From assembly GCA_002418725.1 (NCBI GenBank), contig DIER01000019.1:28258-92257 (forward strand): DNA of 64,000 nt. The letters are read 5' to 3'. This DNA comes from Acholeplasmataceae bacterium UBA5769. GTDB taxonomy: Bacteria > Bacillota_I > Bacilli_A > Acholeplasmatales > Acholeplasmataceae. The translations under genes and the position numbers were made by a program. Position 1 is the stretch's first letter; each line of letters starts with the position of its first letter. A model generated the notes under the pieces. The model saw nothing but the letters and a program-made list of their open reading frames with translations. It made no database searches and had not been told where the DNA came from. Below, in pieces: positions 57,696 through 64,000 of this stretch.

Positions 57696-58526
57696 ATGAA
57701 GGAAGCCATCTATGATCGAATTTCAGTAAGAACATATGTGAAAAAACCACTCTTAAAGATGGAAACAGAAGCTCTCCAAAAACTGATAGATGAGATGAAA
57801 AATCTAACAGGACCCTTTGGCCATAAGGTGCGATATTTTGTCGATCACCAACAAAAAAACTTAGATGATGAAGCGAAACGCATTGGCACTTATGGCTTTA
57901 TTAAAAATGCACCAAGCTTTGTTGGTGCAGTAGTAAAAAATGAATTTACAGGCATGATAGACTTTGGTTATTTGTTTGAACACTTCATCCTTTTGCTCAC
58001 CAAAAGAGGTTATGGTACCTGCTGGTTAGCAGGAACTTTTGACAGAAGTGCCTTTGACCACTATGTGAATGAGGGAGAAGTGATTCCAGCGATTACACCC
58101 ATGGGTATACCAGAAGATCATATGTCACTAAGAGAAAGAGCGATACGCTTAGCAATCAAAGCCAATCGCCGAAAATCGTTTGAAGAAATGTTTTTTATTT
58201 CAGATATTAAACATCCACTGACAGAAGGTAAAAAACATCCCATTGAAGATGCGCTAAAACTCGTTCAACTTGCACCATCAGCTTCAAATAAGCAACCGTG
58301 GCGGATGATCGTTGATGAACAAAATGTCCATGTTTATTTAGAGCGAACACCAAACTATGGCACAGGAAAATCGTTTGTCATGCAAGCTCTTGACATTGGG
58401 ATTGCGATGAAACATTTTGAAGTTGGATTACAATCTTTAAACATCCATTATCATCTGATTCAAAAGCCCTATCAAGCACCATCAACTTTTGAATATATCA
58501 TCACATATCAACTTGATATGAAATAA
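57696..58526 (+). CDS. Nitroreductase-like flavoprotein with two half-domains (TM1586-like)
   Basis: The protein has 276 residues. Its first half starts YDRISVRTYVKKPL, and its second half contains LVQLAPSASNKQPWRMIVD, another nitroreductase-type segment, so one chain forms both halves of what is usually a homodimer, as in the TM1586-type family. FMN-contacting patterns are RISVRTY and PSASNKQPW. The substrate is unknown; such enzymes reduce quinones, nitro compounds or flavins. It diverges from the DUF5058 operon and is closed by a symmetric terminator shared with pfp. AAGAGGTGA precedes the ATG. Confidence 0.75.
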   Translation: MKEAIYDRISVRTYVKKPLLKMETEALQKLIDEMKNLTGPFGHKVRYFVDHQQKNLDDEAKRIGTYGFIKNAPSFVGAVVKNEFTGMIDFGYLFEHFILLLTKRGYGTCWLAGTFDRSAFDHYVNEGEVIPAITPMGIPEDHMSLRERAIRLAIKANRRKSFEEMFFISDIKHPLTEGKKHPIEDALKLVQLAPSASNKQPWRMIVDEQNVHVYLERTPNYGTGKSFVMQALDIGIAMKHFEVGLQSLNIHYHLIQKPYQAPSTFEYIITYQLDMK

Positions 58527-58558
58527 AAAACGGCTTAGATAAGCCGTTTTATTGTTTT
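58526..58558. terminator. Bidirectional terminator between the nitroreductase gene and pfp
   Basis: AAAACGGCTTA-GA-TAAGCCGTTTT, an 11-bp stem with A-run and T-run on opposite sides, between convergent genes. Confidence 0.85.
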
Positions 58559-58560
58559 AA

Positions 58561-59805
58561 TTACTTTTTAGTAACTCTAACTTTTTTCAGTTTTGCAAAG
58601 TGTGGAAGACCATCAACAAGCTTCGCTTTTGCATCCCCTTGAATCAGAGGAAGTGCATAGTCAACATAATCTTGAGTTAACCCTTTTCCTTCTGGTAAAA
58701 TCCATTCAAGTGGTACTTTTTGTTCGGTGTTTGCTGCAAGCTTTAAGGGAAGTAGAACATACTTAATCTTGTATGGATTTGAAGAAACTCTCTTAAATCC
58801 AACCATCTTATCTGAAGTTCCTCTAACAGCAGCTTGAACCGCTTTTTTACCTGCGTTAAACGCTTCTTCAACGTCAACTTTTGATGCGAGGTGAGCAGCT
58901 GATCTTTGAATGAGTGAGAACTCAATCGCTCTAACTTTCACATCGATACGGTTAGCGACTTGTTCCGCTAAAACTTGTGCAGTTCCGCCTAATTGTGCAT
59001 GACCGAATGCATCGCGCTTTAATTCTTGATACATTTCAGGAATATACTTACCTTCTTTTGTTTTGATACCCTCTGAGACAGCAACGATAACCTTACCTTT
59101 TTTCTGTAGGTTTTCCTCAACTGCAGCAAAGAATTGTTCGATATCAAATGCAACTTCAGGAAGATAAATTAAATCTGGACCTTGACCCTTGTATTGTGCA
59201 AGTGCAGCTGCAGCGGTTAACCAACCTGCATTTCTACCCATAACTTCAACAATGGTTACTTGTTTTGTATCGTATACGGTTGCATCATGATAGAGTTCCA
59301 TAAATGTGGTTGCAACATATTTTGCTGCTGAACCATAACCTGGAGAATGATCGGTTGCGTTTAGATCGTTGTCAATCGTCTTAGGTACACCCATGACGTT
59401 ACAATCATAACCTGACTTCTTAAAGAATTTAGAAATCTTGTTACATGTATCCATGGAGTCATTGCCACCATTGTAGAAGAAGTAACGGATGTTATACTTC
59501 TTAAAGACTTCAAGTAATCTTTCATATTCGCTTGGATCTTTCTTAGGATCCTTTAACTTATAGCGTACAGATCCGATGGCTGAAGATGGCGTATGCTTTA
59601 ATCTCATAAGCTCTTCTAAATCTTCTTGTCCGATGTCGTAGAAATCTTCATTTAATACACCTTTGATGCCGTGAACAGCACCATAGACGGCTGTGATGTT
59701 TTCTTGCTTTAACGCTTCAGTAAAAACACCGGCAGCACTAGAGTTAATAACGCTTGTTGGTCCACCTGATTGACCAAGGAGCGCTGCTCCAACTAAATTT
59801 TTCAT
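58561..59805 (-). CDS. pfp: Pyrophosphate-dependent 6-phosphofructokinase
   Basis: The protein has 414 residues. GQSGGPTSVINSSAAG is the phosphofructokinase start. GGNDSMDTCNKIS (Asn-Asp in place of the Gly-Asp-Gly of ATP enzymes) is the mark of PPi use. GVPKTIDNDL holds the catalytic Thr and Asp, and VEVMGRNAGW and GGTAQVLAEQVA follow. It interconverts fructose 6-phosphate and the 1,6-bisphosphate with PPi/Pi and can run in both directions. The ribosome site is GGTGAT. A minus-strand extended -10 (TGGTAAAAT) lies upstream. It is divergent from pfkA, so the genome holds two phosphofructokinase types side by side. Confidence 0.92.
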   Translation of the reverse strand: MKNLVGAALLGQSGGPTSVINSSAAGVFTEALKQENITAVYGAVHGIKGVLNEDFYDIGQEDLEELMRLKHTPSSAIGSVRYKLKDPKKDPSEYERLLEVFKKYNIRYFFYNGGNDSMDTCNKISKFFKKSGYDCNVMGVPKTIDNDLNATDHSPGYGSAAKYVATTFMELYHDATVYDTKQVTIVEVMGRNAGWLTAAAALAQYKGQGPDLIYLPEVAFDIEQFFAAVEENLQKKGKVIVAVSEGIKTKEGKYIPEMYQELKRDAFGHAQLGGTAQVLAEQVANRIDVKVRAIEFSLIQRSAAHLASKVDVEEAFNAGKKAVQAAVRGTSDKMVGFKRVSSNPYKIKYVLLPLKLAANTEQKVPLEWILPEGKGLTQDYVDYALPLIQGDAKAKLVDGLPHFAKLKKVRVTKK

Positions 59806-59945
59806 TTTATCACCATTTTTCTATGTTTTTTTGTTTTCCACATGACATTTTACCACAAAATCAGGATTAAGAAAGGCTTCTATGCACTAAATCGTTTTCA
59901 TAATTTACCAAAATGGTTTGGGGATTACTTTATACACGCGCGTTA

Positions 59946-59954
59946 TGATATAAT
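59946..59954 (+). promoter_or_regulatory. Extended -10 promoter of pfkA
   Basis: TGATATAAT with TATAAT at 59949-59954; the start near 59961 is 32 bases before the ATG. Confidence 0.6.
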
Positions 59955-59992
59955 ATGCTTGCAGTACGTTTTTTTATGTATGGGAGTTGAAA

Positions 59993-60946
59993 ATGATGAA
60001 AATCGGCGTATTAACATCGGGCGGAGACGCACCAGGAATGAACGCTGCCATTCGCGCAGTTGTCAGAGCTGGAACGATGTATGGACATGAAATTTATGGC
60101 ATCAAAGATGGTTATCAAGGTTTGATTGATGACAACATTGTTTTACTGACTCACCAGAGTGTTTCTGGGATGCTAAATCTTGGTGGAACGTTTTTAGGGA
60201 CCTCAAGAGCTCCAAAATTTCTTGAAGAAGAAGTTCGACAAAAAGCAGTTGACAATTTAAAAGAAAAAGGTATTGAAGCACTTATTGTCATCGGTGGTGA
60301 TGGGACATATCGTGGAGCCATGGATTTAACCAAAATGGGTGTAAAAACCATCGGTTTACCAGGCACAATCGATAACGACATTGCAGGCACTGATTTTACC
60401 ATCGGTTTTCATACAGCAGTCGAAACGATTGTTGATGCGATTGATAAACTCAGAGACACATCAACCTCACATCAACGTTGTTCGATCGTGGAAGTGATGG
60501 GAAGACATTGTGGTGATTTAGCCCTATTTGCAGGTATATGTGGTGGTGCTGAATTCATCATTACACCGGAACATCCCATGAACAAAGAAGCCATCATCGA
60601 ACGCTTAAAAAAACATAAAAAAGAAGGACGTCGTCACGCAATTATCGTGATCACAGAAAACATCCTTAACGTTCATGATTTCGCCAACGAGATCACGGAA
60701 AAATCTGGTTTTGCAGCGCGTTCAACCGTCTTAGGCTATATTCAACGAGGAGGTTCACCGTGCCCTGAAGATCGTATCTTGGGGTCACGCATGGGAACGT
60801 ACGCAGTTGAACTTTTAAATGATGACATCTACGGTGTTTGTGTTGGCATCAGAGACTCACGCATGGTTCATCTACCGTTTTCAAACGTCGTTGGCGTGAA
60901 GAGACCGAAGAACGAACTCTATAATCTGGTTAAAAAGGTTTCATAA
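59993..60946 (+). CDS. pfkA: ATP-dependent 6-phosphofructokinase
   Basis: About 317 residues from the ATG at 59993, which follows GGGAG by 6 bases; the next codon is also ATG. GVLTSGGDAPGMNAAIRAVV is the ATP-binding start, and GGDGTYRGAM the ATP-type phosphate loop. PGTIDNDIAGTD holds the catalytic residues and VEVMGRHCGDLA the fructose 6-phosphate site. Allosteric-site residues such as RRH at about 212 are present, so ADP/PEP control is likely. The length (319-320) is usual for the bacterial enzyme. The gene lies before ppdK, where most Bacillota have pyk, and opposite pfp. Confidence 0.95.
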   Translation: MMKIGVLTSGGDAPGMNAAIRAVVRAGTMYGHEIYGIKDGYQGLIDDNIVLLTHQSVSGMLNLGGTFLGTSRAPKFLEEEVRQKAVDNLKEKGIEALIVIGGDGTYRGAMDLTKMGVKTIGLPGTIDNDIAGTDFTIGFHTAVETIVDAIDKLRDTSTSHQRCSIVEVMGRHCGDLALFAGICGGAEFIITPEHPMNKEAIIERLKKHKKEGRRHAIIVITENILNVHDFANEITEKSGFAARSTVLGYIQRGGSPCPEDRILGSRMGTYAVELLNDDIYGVCVGIRDSRMVHLPFSNVVGVKRPKNELYNLVKKVS

Positions 60947-60961
60947 AAGATTGAAATCCTA

Positions 60962-60967
60962 TATAAT
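60962..60967 (+). promoter_or_regulatory. -10 element before ppdK
   Basis: TATAAT 33 bases before the ppdK ATG and 15 bases after the pfkA stop. It may give separate transcription of ppdK; no terminator is seen between the two genes. Confidence 0.45.
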
Positions 60968-61000
60968 AGAAATGATAAAAAGTTAAGAAAGGACATGACT

Positions 61001-63628
61001 ATGACTAAATACGTCTATTTATTTAAAGAAGGTAACGCAACCATGAAGAACCTTCTCGGCGGTAAAGGTGCGAACTTAGCGGAAATGACATCCCTCGGTA
61101 TGCCCGTTCCTCAAGGTTTTACCGTCACAACCGAAGCATGTAATGACTACTATCGTCGTAAAAAGGTGATTGCCCCTGAAATCATCGAACAAATTTATGA
61201 TGCTTTGGAAAAAACAGAAAAAGAAGCAGGTAAACACTTTGGAGATTCTAACGATCCCTTCTTAGTGTCAGTACGTTCTGGTGCGAGAGCATCCATGCCA
61301 GGGATGATGGATACCATCTTAAACCTTGGTTTAAACAACGTTGCAGTTGAAGGCTTAGCAAAACTAACCAACAACCCACGTTTTGCGTATGACTCTTACC
61401 GTCGTTTTATTCAAATGTTTGCCGATGTCGTAATGGAAATTGACAAGAGCAACTTTGAAGAATTATTAGAAGAAATGAAGCATGCGAAAGGTGTTGAATT
61501 AGACACTGAGTTAGATGCAAATGATTTAAAGAAACTTGTTGGTGAATTCTTAGTGAAATACGAAGAATTAAAAGGTGAACCTTTCCCACAAGACCCAAGA
61601 GAACAATTAATTGGCGCGATTACCGCCGTTTTCAGATCATGGGACAACCCACGTGCGAACACTTATCGTAGATTAAACCACATTCCATACGAATGGGGTA
61701 CAGCGGTTAACGTTCAAGGGATGGTATTTGGTAACATGGGTGAAGATTCTGGTACAGGTGTTGCCTTCTCTAGAAACCCTTCAACCGGTGAAAACGAATT
61801 ATATGGTGAATACTTATTTAACGCACAAGGTGAAGACGTTGTTGCGGGTATTCGTACACCAAAACCTATTTCTGAATTAAAGAAAGACAATCCTGCTTTA
61901 TACCAAGAATTCTTTGATACTGCAAAGAAACTTGAAGCACATTACCGTGACATGCAAGATATGGAGTTCACCATTGAACGTGGTAAGCTTTATATGTTAC
62001 AAACACGTAATGGTAAGCGTACTGCACAAGCAGCGCTTAAGATTGCGATCGACTTAGTTAAAGAAGGCGTTTTAACTGAAAAAGAAGCTGTTTTAAAAGT
62101 TGAACCAGCACAGTTAGATGCTTTATTACACCCACAATTCAATCCAGCAGCGTTAAAGAAAGCTAGAGTCATTACTACAGGTTTAAATGCATCTCCAGGA
62201 GCTGCAACCGGTAGAGTGGTATTCACTGCAGAACGCGCGAAAGAATTAAAGAAACAAGATGGTCTTCCTGTGATTTTAGTTCGTCAAGAAACATCACCTG
62301 AAGATATCGAAGGTATGATCGTTGCATCTGGTATTTTAACTTCACGTGGTGGTATGACATCACACGCTGCCGTTGTGGCACGTGGTATGGGTACATGCTG
62401 TGTGGCTGGTGCAGGTGCTGTTCATGTGAACGAAAAGAAAAAGACCTTCGAAGTAGCTGGGGAAACATTTAAAGAAGGCGATTGGATTTCTTTAGATGGT
62501 TCTACAGGTAAAGTTTATGGTGAAAAGGTTGAAACCCAAGATGCAACCGTTTCTGGTGATTTCGAAACCTTGATGACATGGGCTGATAAGTTCAGAGCGT
62601 TAAAGGTTAGAACCAATGCAGATACACCAAGAGATGCTAAAGTTGCTTACAACTATGGCGCTGAAGGTATCGGTTTATGCCGTACAGAACATATGTTCTT
62701 TGAACCAGACCGTATTCCTGCTGTTCGCGAAATGATCGTTGCGAAGAATAAGGCAGAAAGAGAAAAAGCATTAGCTAAACTTCTTCCTATGCAAAGAGAA
62801 GACTTCGTTGGTTTATATAAAGAGATGAAGGGCTATGCCGTAACCATCCGTTACTTGGATCCACCTCTACATGAGTTCGTTCCAACAGCTGAAGATGACA
62901 TTCGTGATTTAGCAAAAGAAATGGGATTAAGTTTCGAAGAACTTTCGAAGACCATCAATGATCTTCATGAAACAAACCCCATGTTAGGTCATCGTGGTGT
63001 TAGATTATCAGTCACTTATCCTGAAATTGCAGTGATGCAAACCAGAGCTGTGATTGAAGCAGCGATTATCGTGAAGAAGGAAGGTTTAGACATCATTCCT
63101 GAAATCATGATTCCTTTAGTTGGCGAAATCAAAGAATTACAATACATCAAAGACATCGTTGTTGAAACTGCTGATCAAATCATCAAAGAATCTGGCGTAG
63201 AACTCAAGTACTTAGTCGGTACGATGATCGAAATCCCAAGAGCTGCAATTACTGCAGATACCATTGCGAAAGAAGCAGAATTCTTCAGCTTCGGTACCAA
63301 TGACTTAACCCAAATGACCTTTGGTTTCTCAAGAGATGACGCGGGTAAATTCTTAGGCGATTACTATGAAAAGAAGATTTTCGCAAACGATCCATTTGCA
63401 CATATCGACCAAACAGGTGTTGGTAAATTAATGGAAATGGCAGTTACCTTAGGTAAACAAACAAGACCTGATATTAAGTTAGGTATTTGTGGTGAACACG
63501 GTGGAGACCCACTTTCAGTGGAATTCTGCCATAACATCGGTTTAACTTACGTTTCATGTTCTCCATTTAGAGTGCCAATTGCAAGACTTGCAGCAGCACA
63601 CGCTAACATTAAGAACCCAAGAAAATAA
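61001..63628 (+). CDS. ppdK: Pyruvate phosphate dikinase
   Basis: About 875 residues from the ATG at 61001, because AAAGGA lies 7 bases before it; the ATG two codons earlier is too close. The N-terminal ATP-grasp domain starts LLGGKGANLAEMTSLGMPVP. The swivelling domain has GGMTSHAAVVARGMG with the phosphorylated His (near residue 454). The PEP barrel carries GTNDLTQMTFGFSRDD and GICGEHGGDP with the catalytic Cys (near 828). It makes pyruvate and ATP from PEP, AMP and PPi in the glycolytic direction. Next to pfkA and close to the PPi-type pfp, it suggests PPi-linked glycolysis. A terminator closes the unit. Confidence 0.96.
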   Translation: MTKYVYLFKEGNATMKNLLGGKGANLAEMTSLGMPVPQGFTVTTEACNDYYRRKKVIAPEIIEQIYDALEKTEKEAGKHFGDSNDPFLVSVRSGARASMPGMMDTILNLGLNNVAVEGLAKLTNNPRFAYDSYRRFIQMFADVVMEIDKSNFEELLEEMKHAKGVELDTELDANDLKKLVGEFLVKYEELKGEPFPQDPREQLIGAITAVFRSWDNPRANTYRRLNHIPYEWGTAVNVQGMVFGNMGEDSGTGVAFSRNPSTGENELYGEYLFNAQGEDVVAGIRTPKPISELKKDNPALYQEFFDTAKKLEAHYRDMQDMEFTIERGKLYMLQTRNGKRTAQAALKIAIDLVKEGVLTEKEAVLKVEPAQLDALLHPQFNPAALKKARVITTGLNASPGAATGRVVFTAERAKELKKQDGLPVILVRQETSPEDIEGMIVASGILTSRGGMTSHAAVVARGMGTCCVAGAGAVHVNEKKKTFEVAGETFKEGDWISLDGSTGKVYGEKVETQDATVSGDFETLMTWADKFRALKVRTNADTPRDAKVAYNYGAEGIGLCRTEHMFFEPDRIPAVREMIVAKNKAEREKALAKLLPMQREDFVGLYKEMKGYAVTIRYLDPPLHEFVPTAEDDIRDLAKEMGLSFEELSKTINDLHETNPMLGHRGVRLSVTYPEIAVMQTRAVIEAAIIVKKEGLDIIPEIMIPLVGEIKELQYIKDIVVETADQIIKESGVELKYLVGTMIEIPRAAITADTIAKEAEFFSFGTNDLTQMTFGFSRDDAGKFLGDYYEKKIFANDPFAHIDQTGVGKLMEMAVTLGKQTRPDIKLGICGEHGGDPLSVEFCHNIGLTYVSCSPFRVPIARLAAAHANIKNPRK

Positions 63629-63636
63629 AGTAAATA

Positions 63637-63674
63637 TAAAACAAGCCTAGTGATGATCATAGGCTTGTTTTTTT
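63637..63674 (+). terminator. Terminator of ppdK
   Basis: AACAAGCCTA and TAGGCTTGTT form a 10-bp stem with a 10-base loop, followed by T7. Confidence 0.85.
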
Positions 63675-63680
63675 ATAAGA

Positions 63681-63717
63681 AAAAAAGTACTGAGCGTTTA
63701 TCTTTTCAGTACTTTTG
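63681..63717 (-). terminator. Terminator of the cytochrome-like membrane protein gene
   Basis: AAAAGTACTGA and TCAGTACTTTT form an 11-bp stem; on the minus strand it is followed by T7, just beyond the stop codon. Confidence 0.75.
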
Positions 63718-63721
63718 TCTT

Positions 63722-64000
63722 TTAAATGCTTGAGTTAAATAGGATATGAATGATGATTAAGACAAGTGTGACAGGTCCCATGATGCGATGTGCAATGTAG
63801 AGTGCTTTCGATTTTTGGTTAGCAAACATCATGCCCATCATTCCTGTGGCGATTAATGCGATGAGAGCAAGCGTTCCTGTGATACGGAGTTTGCCATCAA
63901 TGACTGCAACCAACATGTGGATGAGTGCTGTAAAGGTTGCCAACATCCCAAAGAGTTTATGTTTTTTTGCAATCTCTTTAATGAGTGGACTTTTGATATA
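63722..64000 (-). CDS. Membrane protein of cytochrome b/ferric-reductase-like type, C-terminal part
   Basis: The minus-strand frame is open from the stop at 63722 to the window edge, so the gene continues past 64000 and its start is not seen. The visible 92 residues hold three helices. HKLFGMLATFTALIHML has two His residues 14 apart. GTLALIALIATGMMGMMF is the second helix, and IAHRIMGPVTLVLIIIHILF has two more His in the third. The His spacing looks like paired heme ligands in small b-type cytochromes (DUF4405/ferric-reductase-like). The heme assignment rests only on these residues. Confidence 0.5.
   Translation of the reverse strand, partial: YIKSPLIKEIAKKHKLFGMLATFTALIHMLVAVIDGKLRITGTLALIALIATGMMGMMFANQKSKALYIAHRIMGPVTLVLIIIHILFNSSI

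Noticed and set aside
57596..57709. 38-codon N-terminal extension of the DUF5058-like protein
   Set aside because: It overlaps the -10 and the divergent nitroreductase start; AAAGGGTGA marks the ATG at 57595.
1206..64000. Many short ORFs of 60-130 codons antisense to or overlapping large genes
   Set aside because: They lie in other frames of clear genes, lack ribosome sites, and have low-complexity or Ser/Ile-rich translations typical of shadows (for example 18254-18640, 23658-23993, 25444-25839, 49233-49586).
1..64000. tRNA or rRNA genes, IS elements, prophage or integrative element
   Set aside because: No CCA-ending cloverleaf, rRNA stretch, transposase or integrase was recognised; gaps between genes are short and explained by promoters and terminators.

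Overview
The window is ordinary chromosomal DNA from a low-GC Gram-positive-type bacterium. Shine-Dalgarno sites are strong (AAGGAG), promoters are sigma-A-like and often extended -10 (TGnTATAAT), and most transcription units end in a hairpin plus T-run. Genes are packed with many 4-bp ATGA overlaps. Gene orders resemble Bacillota (walJ-rlmH, recG-plsX-rnc-dnaD-nth), but neighbours are missing. With PPi-dependent phosphofructokinase, pyruvate phosphate dikinase, MscL and large repetitive surface proteins, this suggests a wall-less or near-wall-less relative of Acholeplasma/Izemoplasma. That placement is inference. TGA is used as stop throughout (walJ, pdxS, aroF and others), so the code is standard. 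I saw no tRNA, rRNA, CRISPR array, IS element or prophage.

Layout. 1-7.6 kb: end of a CCA-adding enzyme gene, yhaM, a 979-residue foldase-like lipoprotein (-), then walJ-rlmH-HAD-degV and mscL. 7.6-11.9 kb: iron alcohol dehydrogenase and pdxST (-), with divergent pdxR. 11.9-17.2 kb: a six-gene leftward operon of membrane protein, vWA protein, PP2C phosphatase, a double kinase/pseudokinase and two tiny membrane proteins, resembling the TerY-P phosphorylation triad. 17.2-19.7 kb: an RsmB/F-type methyltransferase, and a PadR regulator with a repeat-built membrane protein.

19.7-26.1 kb: the aromatic operon aroF-tyrA-aroB-aroA-aroQ-aroE-aroC, preceded by a short leader ORF with six consecutive Tyr codons and an attenuator-like terminator. 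26.1-28.7 kb: cadC-cadA. 28.7-33.6 kb: recG and plsX-rnc-dnaD-nth. 33.7-38.8 kb: an Xre-type regulator and a heterodimeric ABC exporter pair. 38.8-42.2 kb: a nucleotidyltransferase, an Ig-like repeat surface protein and a flavodoxin. 42.3-46.2 kb: dnaE and a CDF metal transporter.

46.3-54.7 kb holds one gene for a ~2,794-residue protein: a CvpA-like four-helix membrane domain followed by a huge acidic extracellular region with at least 12 tandem repeats of about 78 residues. 54.8-57.6 kb: an operon of a DUF5058-like membrane protein, a second membrane protein and a membrane-anchored M20 peptidase. 57.7-64 kb: a double-domain nitroreductase, divergent pfp and pfkA, ppdK, and the end of a cytochrome-b-like membrane protein.

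The most notable items are the Tyr-leader attenuator, the kinase/pseudokinase-PP2C-vWA membrane operon, the giant CvpA-like repeat protein, the PadR-linked membrane repeat protein, and the two-module lipoprotein foldase. All calls come from reading the sequence and from family knowledge; no database search was run.
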